NCBI RefSeq assembly: GCF_003144245.1
Contig: NW_020289977.1
Span: forward strand, 930,001-994,000
Source: Jaminaea rosea
Lineage: Eukaryota > Basidiomycota > Exobasidiomycetes > Microstromatales
Reading direction: 5' to 3'
DNA: 64,000 nt
Part shown: positions 48,978 to 58,490 of the stretch, in pieces
Layout: each line of letters opens with the position of its first letter
Position numbering within the stretch: position 1 is the first letter of the stretch
Position numbers and translations under genes: made by a program
The notes under the pieces: generated by a model
What the model was told of the DNA's origin: nothing
The model's database searches: none
The model's input: the letters and a program-made list of their open reading frames with translations, nothing else

Positions 48978-49764
48978 ATGTTCAAGGCCGCGAATCCGTA
49001 CGATGACATCGTTACCAAAGCAACGGCAGAGACACTTACGTCGGAGGACTGGCAGACGAATCTAGACATCTGCGACAAGGTCTCGAGCGAGGGAGAGACG
49101 GGGTGAGTGAAGAGTGGGCTGCGCACGACTGCAACAACAGGGTTGGTCGCGTGGTGCTGATGGCTGATGACATCTCCATCCTCTCAGCGCACGCAATTGC
49201 ATCTCGGCCATACAGAAGCGCCTCGTCCACCGCAACGCCAACGTGCAGCTCTACTCAATCACCCTCTCTGACGCCCTGGCAAAGAATGCAGGCATAGCAG
49301 CCCATCGCGAGCTGGCGTCGCGCAACTTTACACAGACACTCGCCCGTGTCGTAGCAGACCGTAACACGCATGACAGTGTGCGCAAGCGCGTTGTCGCTGT
49401 TCTGCAAGAGTGGGCAAAGGACTTTGATGATGGTGGGGATGGCAGTCTAGGATTGGTAAAGGAGACGGTGGAGCAGCTGCGCCAGCAAGGGTTCACGGCC
49501 TCCGTCGATCAGCCAGCTCCTGAGCCTGCAGAGCCCAGCTCGGAACAGCTGCGCAAGGAAGATGAGGAGCTGAGGAGGGTATTAGAGCTCAGCATGCAGG
49601 ATCAGGGAGGGCGAGGCGCAACTAGCTATGGAGGTGGCGCGAGTGGAGACGCTGCAGCGGCCTCGTCTTCATCCAAGGCGCCGGGCTCTGCCACTGCAGC
49701 TCTCCTCGACAAGACGTTGCCCAATCCCAACGCCAGTGAGACCGCCTCGTCCTCTCGCCAACCT

Positions 49765-49805
<41 letters not shown>

Positions 49806-50871
49806 CCCATCCTCAGCGTCATCAGCACCCGCGCCCGCGCCCGCTCCCGCGCAACCTGCTCGCCCTTCGCGTGTTCGCGCCCTCTACGACTTCTCCCCCT
49901 CGGAAGCCGGCGAGCTGCCTTTCAGCAAAGGCGACATCATTCGCGTCCTGGACAGTGTCTACGAGCACTGGTGGCGAGGCGAGCTGCGCGGCGAGGCAGG
50001 CATCTTCCCCGTCAACTATGTCGAGGTCCTACCCGACCCCACGCCCGAAGAGATTCGCCGCGAGGCAGAGCAGGAGGCTCGCATCTTCCAGCAGGCAGGC
50101 GACATTGATCGTCTTCTCGCCAGATTGCGCCAGCTCGAAGCGGAGGGAGGCCAAGGGGGCGGAGCTGCCAATCTGGCGGAAGACGAGGAACTGCAGGACC
50201 TTTATCAGTCTTCCCTTGCTATGCGACCACGCATTGTGAGGCTGATCGATCGCTATTCGGGCAAGGTGCAGGAGTTGAGGGCCTTGAATGACAAGTTTGT
50301 AAGGGCGAGAGGCACGTTCGATGCGATGATGGAGAGGAGCATGGCGGTTCATCAGCCGGGTCAGAGCCAGGGGCAGTACATGGGGGTCAGGCCTGAGTAT
50401 GGATACGCGGGACAGCAGCAGGCGCCCCCTCAACAGCAAGGATATGCGCAGCAGCCGACGGACCCATACCAGGGCCAGCAGCACGCTTACCAGGGGCAGG
50501 CACAGCCCAACGGCTATGGTGGGCAGCAGCCTCAGCAACAGCATGGCGCTCCTCCCCATGATGCCCAAGCTTACGCGCAGTGGTATCAACAACAGCAGCA
50601 ACAGCAGCCCCAAGCTCCTCCCCAGCAGCAGCAGCAGCAGCAGCATCAACCTGCGCAGCAGGCTGGCTACCCAGCCCAAAGCTACCCGCAGCAGCAACAG
50701 CAGCAACACCCGCAGCAACAGGCCGAAGAGGAGAAGCAGCGTCTCTATGAGCAGGCTCGCCGTGAGGCCGAAGCGTACCACGCTGCGTATGGTCACCCGA
50801 ACACTTATGCTTCGGGCGCCGGCGGCAGTGGCTCCGGAGGGGCTATGGCGAATGCTCCGAGCAGGCCATGA
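48978..50871 (+). CDS. HSE1: HSE1/STAM, ESCRT-0 subunit (VHS-UIM-SH3)
   Basis: Exons 48978-49102 and 49188-50871 encode 602 residues. The VHS domain (1-150) starts NPYDDIVTKATAETLTSEDW; the join restores ARNCISAIQKRLVHRNANVQ across the intron, the canonical VHS core. A ubiquitin-interacting motif lies near 166-182 (EDEELRRVLELSMQD). A 12-Gln run precedes the SH3 domain (about 268-326: RVRALYDFSPSEAGELPF ... GIFPVNYVEVL). A GAT-like helical part follows (DIDRLLARLRQLEAE), then a Gln/Pro/Tyr-rich C-terminus. Together with Vps27 it sorts ubiquitinated cargo at endosomes. The exon 1 donor overlaps an in-frame TGA. Confidence 0.95.
49765..49800 (+). repeat. CAG/CAA repeat encoding 12 Gln in HSE1
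   Basis: A CAG run after one CAA codon, between the UIM and the SH3 domain. Further shorter Gln tracts are found at about 50590-50720. Confidence 0.9.
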
Positions 50872-50994
50872 GTCAGCGAAGAGGATGATCATGGCAACGA
50901 GTGTGATGGTGACGATGGCGTGTAGCTGAGGCGGTGCTCGCGATGTAAATACGAAGAGCAATGTCACCACCATCCACACAACACCATCCTCTTT

Positions 50995-52337
50995 TCATCT
51001 CTCCAGCTCCGCGTAATGTCTCTCCACGAGCTCCCTCGCCTCCCTCGCCACGCCCATGCTGGTCTGATATCCAGCTTTCCCAGCTCCATAGCAATGCAAC
51101 ACGGGCGCCATCCCCCCCTTTGGACCCTCGCCCAGCTTGACCGCATCCAACTCAACGCGCGTGACGTCCCCTCTTCTCGCAGGACGCAACCCGACGTTGA
51201 CGCTGATGATCTGCTTGCGCAATGCCGTCACGGCGGACTGCTCGTTGACCTCCTCATCCACGGTATGCCCCTCCAGGATGTCAGGACACAACTTCCAGCA
51301 ATCCCTGAGTATCCTGGCCGTATCCTCTTCACTGGGCTCCCTCTCCCATTCATCCACTCCAAAGGTCCCGCCTAAGATTACCTGGCCACTCCCCCTACCG
51401 CGAGGGATCAGGTAGGTAGGCTTCGCCTTTGGGTCAGAGGCGTCCATTACGCATCGTGGGTTGCTAGTGAAGGCGGTCGGTACGGAGAGGAGGACTGTTT
51501 GGCCGCGGATGGGGTGGACTGCCTTGTCCAATACGTCGGTCAGGTAGAGGGACCCGAGGCCAGAAGCGTTTATCACCAACCAGCTGGCGGGATCGCTCGA
51601 TGGAGAGATAGTTGTCGCACAATGCGTGTATACCGAGCCGAGGGATGAAAAGGTGTCCGTCTCGTGAAATAAGACTGAGACGCCGTGGGTAGTGGCGTCG
51701 AATGCTTGTAATCGCTTCACGAGGTAGGCAAGGTAGAGGGGCGTGTTGACGCCGAAGGAGGTGTAGGTGATGTAGTGGCGAGGCTCATGGGCGCTCGATG
51801 GGTGGTATCGGAACTGGTGGAGAGGAAGAGCGGGAGAGGAGATCAGCATGCATCCACCTCCTCCCAGGCAGCTGGTGCACGTACGTACATCGTCCACAAA
51901 GTCCTCGAACCACAGGTCTCCCCTCTTGTATTCCCCGGGTAGATAGTGTTTGAAAGGCATAGAAGCCATTGTCTCGCTCGGCATCTCCTTGTCCTTGACC
52001 ATGCGTTTCCACTCATTGTACGCTAGCTTGTCGCGTTCTTGGGTGATGATATCGTCCTTGGGCGCGAAGGAGCACCAGTTGAAGCCTGCCCATGGGGAGG
52101 ACCAGCCTTGAGATGCTAGGCCGGCCGGGGTCAGCGGCAGGTCGCGCGCGAGGATGTGGATGTGAATTGGTGCTTGAGAGGGGGTGTGGGAGGTCGCCAG
52201 CTCGAGAGCGGTGGTGAGGCCGAGGACTGATTGCGCGCGAGAGGAGAACAGAGGATGTTAGAAGAGGGAGAGAACGCTGGCTTGCATCTGCCGCCCTGCT
52301 CACCTCCTCCTCCCAATATGGCAATGTTTCGCTCCAT
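50995..52337 (-). CDS. D-amino-acid oxidase family FAD enzyme
   Basis: Exons 52337-52304 (34 nt) and 52226-50995 encode 421 residues. The FAD-binding N-terminus MERNIAILGGGVLGLTTALEL is completed only after splicing, since the intron cuts the Gly motif. Other DAAO motifs: AGLASQGWSSPWAGFNWCSF, FGVNTPLYLAYL, VINASGLGS, GQTVLLSVP, YLIPRGRGSGQVILGGT, VGLRPARRGDV with the substrate-carboxylate Arg, and the signature HCYGAGKAGYQTSMG. It oxidatively deaminates D-amino acids (neutral or D-Asp not distinguishable). The C-terminus is AELER with no visible PTS1, although many fungal DAAOs are peroxisomal. It is convergent with HSE1 and divergent from HIS5. Confidence 0.92.
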
Positions 52338-52614
52338 GAATGGTGTTGTCGCGATAGAGCGTGTAGTATGGTGAGAAAGAGGCAGCCAGCCAGAGAGCCA
52401 GATAGCCTTTGCCCTATCGTGGATCGGGGACGACTGAGCCACCGACAATGAACCTACGAAGAAGCGCGCCGCCTGCGCTCGAGCCACTCGACTCTGAGTC
52501 CGGCTGCTCGACTGATCTGAGTCCGAAGTGACTCGGTGAGGTCGTCGACGACGACGGGAGCAGACCAAGTCTTTAGCAGCTTTCGTCCTTCTTACCACCA
52601 ACATCCCATTCACA
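52338..52614. promoter_or_regulatory. Divergent promoter, D-amino-acid oxidase / HIS5
   Basis: 277 bp between start codons. The HIS5-proximal half contains three GCN4/CPC1-like heptamers at 52495-52501, 52518-52524 and 52529-52535. Confidence 0.5.
52495..52535 (+). promoter_or_regulatory. Cluster of three GCN4/CPC1-like sites upstream of HIS5
   Basis: TGAGTCC (52495-52501), TGAGTCC (52518-52524) and TGACTCG (52529-52535) each match 6 of 7 positions of the bZIP palindrome TGA(C/G)TCA. They lie 80-120 bp upstream of the HIS5 ATG, where general amino-acid control sites are expected. The bZIP link is inferred. Confidence 0.45.
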
Positions 52615-53946
52615 ATGACAATTCCGGGCATCTCTGAAACCGCGGCAGCCCACACGGCCAGCCTCAAGCCTCCTCACTTTGTGCTCGAGGACATCGTCCG
52701 CCCCAACATCCTCTCTCTTCAGCCGTATCGCTGCGCCCGCGACGACTATCAAGAGGGAATCCTTCTCGATGCGAATGAGAATTCGCTTGGTCACGCCCTT
52801 CCTTCAGGCTCGAGCGCCTTGCCACTGAATGGTCACGAGAACATCAAAGGCGGCAACGATGCAGCCGCAGCCCAGGACGCTGTGGCGGGCCCTTCTGACC
52901 CGCTCGACCTGCACCGTTACCCCGATCCTTCGCTCTTCGGCATCAAGTCTACTTTGGCTAAGCACCGCAACTTGCCTGGAGACGAGCACGTCTTCCTTGG
53001 CGTAGGGAGTGATGAAGTCATCGATTTGATCCAGCGGGTCGTCTGCACGCCTGGCAAGGACGCAATTGCCGTCTGCCCGCCGACGTACGGCATGTATTCG
53101 GTTTGCGCTGCCGTCAACGACGTCGGCGTGGTCAAGGTGCCGCTGCGAGTCGATGACGGAGACTTTTCGCTAGATGTCGACGCTCTCCTCTCTACGCTCC
53201 GCAGCACGCCCAACATCAAGATCATCTATCTCTGCTCACCGGGCAATCCGACAGGAACCCTCCTTGACCTCCGAGATGTCCGCCGAATCCTCGACGAGCC
53301 AACCTACAAGGGCCTCGTAGTCGTAGACGAGGCGTACATTGATTTTGCAGAGGAGGAGATCCGCTTGGGCCGCCGCGATAAGGCTCAGCAGGTCTCTGCT
53401 GTTCCCCTCCTCGCCGAGTACAAGAACCTCGTCGTTTCGCAGACGCTCAGCAAGGCGTACGGGCTCGCGGGGATTAGGATGGGCATCGCGTACAGTAGCC
53501 CGGCCTTAATCCAGATTATGAACAACGCCAAAGCCCCCTACAATGTACCGCAGCCTACAGCCCACCTCGCAAGCCTCGCCCTCTCTCCTGCCGGAGTAGA
53601 CCGAGCCCGTCTCCACATCAAGCAGCTCCTCGACAACCGGGACGAGCTCCTCGCTGCCCTCTTGCCCATTCCAGGTGTGGGCGACGTAATGGGTGGTAAT
53701 GACGCCAACTTCCTCCTTGTGCAGATCTTGGATGCTCCCAAGACGCAGGGTGGCAAGCCGGACTCGGCGAGGGCAGGCAGGGTGTACAAGAGGATGGCGG
53801 AAGAGCGCGGGCTGGTGGTGAGGAACAGGAGCAGTGATTTGGGGTGTGCAGGGTGCTTGAGGATCACAGTGGGGACGCAGATTGAGAACAGGAGGTGTGT
53901 CGAGCTGATTGGGGAGATGCTGCGGGCAGAGGGCATTGGCGCATAG
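52615..53946 (+). CDS. HIS5: Histidinol-phosphate aminotransferase
   Basis: Single exon, 443 residues, class I/II PLP-dependent aminotransferase. Visible motifs are LLDANENSLG at the substrate-binding N-terminus, LHRYPDP, VFLGVGSDEVIDLIQR, PPTYGMYSV, IYLCSPGNPTGTLL, VVDEAYIDFA and SQTLSKAYGLAGIRMG with the PLP-binding Lys 280. The C-terminus has LRITVGT. It converts imidazole-acetol phosphate to histidinol phosphate, step 7 of fungal histidine synthesis. Compared with yeast His5 (385 residues) there is an inserted Ala/Gly/Asp segment after SLGHALPSG. The upstream region shared with D-amino-acid oxidase carries GCN4-like sites. Confidence 0.95.
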   Translation: MTIPGISETAAAHTASLKPPHFVLEDIVRPNILSLQPYRCARDDYQEGILLDANENSLGHALPSGSSALPLNGHENIKGGNDAAAAQDAVAGPSDPLDLHRYPDPSLFGIKSTLAKHRNLPGDEHVFLGVGSDEVIDLIQRVVCTPGKDAIAVCPPTYGMYSVCAAVNDVGVVKVPLRVDDGDFSLDVDALLSTLRSTPNIKIIYLCSPGNPTGTLLDLRDVRRILDEPTYKGLVVVDEAYIDFAEEEIRLGRRDKAQQVSAVPLLAEYKNLVVSQTLSKAYGLAGIRMGIAYSSPALIQIMNNAKAPYNVPQPTAHLASLALSPAGVDRARLHIKQLLDNRDELLAALLPIPGVGDVMGGNDANFLLVQILDAPKTQGGKPDSARAGRVYKRMAEERGLVVRNRSSDLGCAGCLRITVGTQIENRRCVELIGEMLRAEGIGA

Positions 53947-54443
53947 TAACCGAGTGAGCGGCACAGCTGTGGATCATCATAGAGGAGCGTAATGTGCAAT
54001 GAGTCATTCGATGCTATCGCGATGCGACTGGCAGACCCGCTGAGTGATGAAGGGAATCATATGGGTGTGATTGAAAGAAAGAATCTATCACGTTCGTCGT
54101 GTGTGACGTTTTGGTGATGGTGATGATGATGGTGGTGGTACAGAGACAGGATGCAGCAAAAGAGGGTGTAAGAGGTCTTACCGAAAGCGAATCGAAAGCG
54201 AAAGAGTTGGTGAGGCGTCGAATAGTAAAAGCGGGACTAAGAAGATGGTAACATGTTGGATGGGGTCAAGTCGATGACAAGGATATCGAACGTATTCTTC
54301 ACGCCCACCACCAGATCGCATCGGAGCCGTCGATCTTGTGAAGATGGTGTAGTGGCGGGCGGCCGCGTCTATCTCTTGCTTGCTAGCTCGCTGCCCTTCT
54401 TCCGCAGCCTGCTCAGCTCGATTGCAGCTGCATCGTACGATGC
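53947..54443. other. Convergent 3' region, HIS5 / ZIP transporter
   Basis: 497 bp between opposite-strand stops with a GRT-rich simple repeat (TGATGGTGATGATGATGGTGG) at about 54113-54138. No gene seen. Confidence 0.55.
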
Positions 54444-55580
54444 TTAGGCCCACTTGGCGAGGAGGGCCATGAGGCCTGCGCCGATGAACATCTCAATGAC
54501 GTTGAGGACGACCTTGCCCAGGGGAGCGGTGCGCATCTTCTCGTTGAAGATGAACTCGTGGGCGAGGAGCTCGACGAGACCGGTGTAAAGGAGAATACCA
54601 GCCGAGACCGAGTCGAAGATACCAGTGACGTAGTTGGCCGTGGCGCTCTCCTCATTGTAGGTGTTGCGAACGCCGAGACCAATGGCGAGGCCAATGGGGG
54701 TAACGAGTGCGTAGGCAATTGCTCCAATGTAGGGGATGAGCGACTTGGGCGCGAGCGGGAGGAGCGAAAGACGAGCACCGAGACCGAGACCTTCAAACAT
54801 CTGGTGGAAGATGATGACGATGAAGAGGATCTTGAAGTCGCTCGTGGTGCCGAGCGTAATGCCGATGATGACCGAGTGGAAAATGACACCGAACTCGAGG
54901 ATAGCGACACCGAGAATCTCAGAAGCGGCGGCTGAGAGGGGCTGGTCCTTTGTGAAGCCCTTCTCGACGGAGTTGACGTCCTCCTCGCTGCCCTTTGCGG
55001 TCATGGCGGCCGTGGGGCTAGAGCCACCGTTCACAGCCTGGGCGTCGTGGCCGTGAGCGTTGGCATGGTGGTGGCCACCCTGGTGGGGGTCGTAGGCGAG
55101 GCGCTGAGCGATCTTGGATCCAACGCGGAAGGCGAGGAGCTCGACGAAGAAGGTGACGCTGCGTGGGCGGGGCCGAGAAGGTAGAGATAAGCGTCAGAGG
55201 CCATTCGAGCTAGTGGTGCTGCAGGGCCTCGATTGGACTCACAAGAGCGAGATCATGGCAAAAGCAAAGGCAAAGGGGTACTCCTGGAAGTTCTCGTTGA
55301 GGCAGGGGCTGGCAAGCTCATCGGCTCCCGGCTCAAGCAAGTGCATGAAGGCGGTAGCGATAATGACACCGCTGCCAAAGTACTTGGCAAAGTCGAATGC
55401 CGACGACGGGATGGTGAGGCGGGGGACGCGCCTTGTGACGATGGGGAACAGCGTCGTGAGCGCGGAAGAGGCGAGGAGGATGAAGATGGCGCCGATTCGA
55501 AGGCCAATGGAGCCGCTTCCAGTCTCAAAGGGCTCGGAGCGAGGGCCATGGCAGGCGGGAGCAGCTTCTGCGTCAGCCAT
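54444..55580 (-). CDS. ZIP family zinc transporter (ZRT1/2-like)
   Basis: Exons 55580-55243 and 55158-54444 encode 350 residues with about eight TM segments. Exon 1 has IGLRIGAIFILLASSALTTLFP, the amphipathic FDFAKYFGSGVIIATAFMHLL and CLNENFQEYPFAFAFAMISLL. The cytosolic loop is His-rich but short (GGHHHANAHGHD). TM4 carries EFGVIFHSVIIGITLG and TM5 IFHQMFEGLGLGARL, the metal-site motifs of plasma-membrane ZIPs. The C-terminus is short and ends LLAKWA, as in fungal Zrt proteins. The intron (55159-55242) falls within the TM3 region. The long upstream intergenic region is the likely site of zinc control, but I found no clear Zap1 element. Confidence 0.93.
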
Positions 55581-56644
55581 TGTTGGTTGTAGAGGTAGGA
55601 GGGGATGTGACGGAGTTGCTGTGGGTAGTTAGGAAGGAACGAGGAAAGACCAGTCTGAGGGTCAGCTATGCGGAATGGGTTAGGGGAGGGTCCGATACGT
55701 GCCGGAACAGACTCGCCTTTAATATGCTACCGATCTCAACTTCGGCGCCAAAAAAGATAGCGATGAGAAAAACTCGAAAGTGAGGCACAAGCGACGACGT
55801 GCGAGAGGAGCAGGAAATTGAATGTTGGGAGAAGGAGCGATGTAAAGACAGTCAGGACCCGAAACGAGCAAGAGGGCGTGCAGCGCATATTGAAGGTGGT
55901 AGCACGAGCAGGAGCCGGAGAGGTCTCAATTTGCTCGTACTGCGCTTTCGCCGTTTCCAATCGGAGAAAGCTCTCGCTCTCCCTTCCGGTCGATCGATCT
56001 TCGCCATCCTCTCGTCTATGGCCCCACGCATCCTCCTGAATGCGGGCTGGACCTCCGCGCCGTAGAGGAGAGATTGGCTCCAAGCGCGTTGCGAGGCAAC
56101 ATGCGCAGGTTTTCTGCATCTCCTGCGAGAGGAATCCTCCGTCGCCGGCGCCACTGCCCTCTTCTGGACAACAATTTGTCAGAAGGCTGCTAGGGCACTC
56201 AAGCACGCTCCCGTGAGTGTGGGCTTGAGCCCCTCGTACGATGGATAGAGAATCGTGCAGTCCTGCGGACCAAGGCTGGATATCTCTTCGTCAAATGAAG
56301 CATTCGGGCAGCAATTTGCATCGCTGGTGCCAGCCACCTGAAAAAAAAGAGCGAAATCAGAGGCGTCAGGTCACAAGCGATGGCGATGGTACGAAGACGC
56401 GAGGTATCACCACAGTGTCGCTTGTTTCGCTAGTCGCTCGCCATCTTCGCAGGCCGCCTCGAAATCGTAGCAAAACCTGCTGGCTACAGCCCATATCACA
56501 CACCACGGCGATTGACTACCTCATGCTCTCCACTGTCTCATGTTGTGATGCAATATGCCCATAGCTGCTGCTGCAACCAGCCACCCGATTTGCCAGCCCA
56601 TCGCGCGGACCAATCTTGCTTTGAAACAGAGCCTCTTTACAGTG

Positions 56645-56665
56645 TACCGCGGCTTGACCGCGGTA
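56645..56665. repeat. Perfect inverted repeat TACCGCGG-N5-CCGCGGTA
   Basis: Eight-base arms with a CTTGA spacer, about 1.07 kb upstream of the ZIP start. It may be a dimeric factor site (the CGG...CCG-like triplets recall zinc-cluster regulators) or a hairpin. Confidence 0.6.
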
Positions 56666-57236
56666 AAGGAAACGACAGCGCACGGCAAGGCGTGGAGTAA
56701 AATGAACATACAACAGAAGTCGGCGCGACGTCACATTGAAGTAACGATACAATTGACGGAGCCGGCGGAGCAGCTTATGGGCGGCCTTAAGGCGAATGAG
56801 CCAATCTTTGCGAGCAAGGCGTGGCCGGCAGCGCAGTCGGGCAGCTTTTGGCTTCTGGATGGGCGATCGCCGTCGGGCGTTGCCACCTTGGCCGCCTTCG
56901 TTGCTAACGCCGCCGCCGCCGTTGCCGATCGGATGGTGCAAACGGTGACCTGCCTTCCTACGGCTCGCTGGTTCGAAAGCTTGTCGCTAGCGTCGTGCGA
57001 GCTAGCACCCCGTCGGCAGACGCCGTAGCCGCAATGATGACCGTCTGTCGCCTCGTCTGCATCCGTGCGCCGCCTCCCTCGTCGCTACTGAGGCTTTTAC
57101 GTCTCGCACTCGCAGCAGCCTCCAATGCGACTGTGAAGACCATCGAACTTAGAAAGTCGTCCACATATGCAACCAAAGAGGTCAAGACAGGACCAGATCG
57201 CGGGATGTGATGAGAATTGATGTGCCTGCTTCCCAC

Positions 57237-57266
57237 TGCGCATGCGTATGCGTGCGCGTACGTACA
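57237..57266. repeat. 30-bp perfectly alternating pyrimidine-purine tract
   Basis: Thirty consecutive bases alternate Y-R without a break, mixing CG, TG, TA and CA steps. Such tracts can adopt Z-DNA under negative supercoiling. It lies 343 bp downstream of the USE1 stop. Confidence 0.7.
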
Positions 57267-57488
57267 AGAGAGCCCCAGCGTCATACAGCCCCTCATGAGA
57301 TTCAATTCTCTCCCTCTTGGCGTCCCTGAGACATGAAATGATGGTCGATGCTGTCGGGGGATTTGCAGCGCATCTCATCATTTGTGGTGCGTCACAAACG
57401 AGTGAGATCTTCTCGCTTCTTTTGACCGAGGGCGTCCCTTCGAGATGAAGTTGTTGGGCTGATCAGGTGAGTCGCCGATGGGGCTCTC

Positions 57489-57525
57489 CGGATTAGGAAT
57501 CCGCCCGTCCATTGATCAGATCAAT
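57489..57525. repeat. Two adjacent perfect inverted repeats downstream of USE1
   Basis: CGGATT-AGG-AATCCG (57489-57503) and ATTGATC-A-GATCAAT (57511-57525). Both lie 84-120 bp past the USE1 stop codon on the minus strand, so they could be 3' UTR hairpins. Confidence 0.6.
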
Positions 57526-57608
57526 CACTGCCTTCACTGGCTCGCGTCGAGGATCGCTAGATCGGCAAGGCTCCACCCTTTGCCATTCCTTCTCTTCTTG
57601 TTGCGCAA

Positions 57609-58490
57609 TCAAGTCAACTTAATGACCACAAACATGATCACCCACGTTACCACAACCATAAGGACGGTGCCTAGGGTGAACCATCCCATCCCTCTAGCCT
57701 GCTGCGCATACTCGCCCAACTTGCCGCGCGTTCTCGTCATGACGTCCATATTTTGGATGAGCTTCTCGTCGGCCGACTCGAGGAGCTTTCGATCACGCTC
57801 GAGGGCGTCGGAGAAGGAGACGGTCTGTGAGCGGAGGACTGAGGCCATACGGAGGAGCTCGTTGGAGAGGGCTTCTTGCGTTGTGCGCTCGGTCGAGAGG
57901 AGGGGTTGCGATGGCGCAGAGGACGACGAGGGCTTTTCGGATGTTGTTGGGGCCTTTTCAGTGCGGTCGCCATCCTCGTCGCGCATGTAGCCTTGCCTCC
58001 TGCGAACCGCTGCTCCTTGTTCGTACTCGGAAATGTCGTCTTCGCGCTGTTCGAGCGCGAGGCGGCGCTTCTCAGGGTCGTCGCCCGGAGCAGAGGGATG
58101 TGGATCCTCATTGACGACTAGCTTGGGCGTGGGCGGTAGTGTGATGGTGGCCAGATGCTGGCTCGCAATGCTCTCTTGAAGTTGGCGGGCGATGGCCGAG
58201 GGGCTCAGGTGGAGGACATCATAGTCGTCGTCGTCTTGGCCTTCGTCTTCGTCGCTGCCGTATGCCTGCGCCGCCGCGACATTGCGCGAGAGTCTTTGTG
58301 TCCGAGCGATCAGCTGATCTAGTTCGGCCGGGAGCGATGATTGTGCGATGTTCGAGTTGGCTCGCAACTTGGTGAGGCGGACTTCGAGGGAACTGAGGGC
58401 GGGAGTGTCTTGCGAGCTCAGCACGCTGGGATCGCGTTCGAAATGGTCTAGGCGGCGCTTGATTGCAGCGAGCGCGGTGCGATCGTCCAT
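57609..58490 (-). CDS. USE1: USE1/SLT1-type SNARE protein
   Basis: Single exon, 293 residues. The N-terminal part is helical (LAAIKRRLDHFERD, AELDQLIARTQRLSRNVAAA), the middle is acidic and disordered, and the C-terminus has the SNARE heptads ALSNELLRMASVLRSQTVSFSDAL, ERDRKLLESADEKLIQNMDVMTRTRGKL then a single tail anchor (WFTLGTVLMVVVTWVIMFVVIK). The zero-layer residue appears to be Asp (SFSDALERD region), as in Use1-type Qc SNAREs. It would act in Golgi-to-ER retrograde transport. Upstream frame lacks an ATG, so 58490 was chosen. It is divergent from TRP5 with 252 bp between starts. Confidence 0.85.
   Translation of the reverse strand: MDDRTALAAIKRRLDHFERDPSVLSSQDTPALSSLEVRLTKLRANSNIAQSSLPAELDQLIARTQRLSRNVAAAQAYGSDEDEGQDDDDYDVLHLSPSAIARQLQESIASQHLATITLPPTPKLVVNEDPHPSAPGDDPEKRRLALEQREDDISEYEQGAAVRRRQGYMRDEDGDRTEKAPTTSEKPSSSSAPSQPLLSTERTTQEALSNELLRMASVLRSQTVSFSDALERDRKLLESADEKLIQNMDVMTRTRGKLGEYAQQARGMGWFTLGTVLMVVVTWVIMFVVIKLT

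Larger units (their letters stand above)
55581..57608. other. 2.0-kb region without recognisable genes upstream of the ZIP transporter
   Basis: The longest gene-free interval in the window, between the ZIP 5' end and the USE1 3' end. It is less GC-rich than its neighbours. Open frames of up to 157 codons occur (for example 56555-57028 +) but have no family motif or convincing start. It contains the inverted repeats at 56645-56665 and 57489-57525 and the alternating tract at 57237-57266. An unrecognised noncoding RNA or a degraded gene cannot be excluded. Confidence 0.6.

Noticed and set aside
50029-50979. 316-codon minus-strand open frame rich in Leu, antisense to HSE1
   Set aside because: It is the complement of the Gln/Pro-rich HSE1 C-terminus. 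The poly-Leu runs are read from CAG repeats and no family motif occurs.
55736-56206. 156-codon minus-strand frame upstream of the ZIP transporter
   Set aside because: No splice path joins it in frame to the ZIP start, which already has a good ATG and a typical N-terminus. Likely leader or spacer.
56783-56792. GCCTTAAGGC palindrome upstream of the ZIP gene as a Zap1 (ZRE) site
   Set aside because: The ZRE consensus is ACCTTNAAGGT with a central base; this 10-bp palindrome lacks it and lies about 1.2 kb upstream.
56955-57000. Possible tRNA B-box (GGTTCGAA) near 56975
   Set aside because: No matching A-box or cloverleaf can be drawn around it. No other tRNA-like sequence was seen.
56555-57028. 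157-codon plus-strand frame in the gene-free interval
   Set aside because: No recognisable domain, first codon is an ordinary ATG in poor context, and the opposite strand is open over similar length. Left as undefined intergenic sequence.
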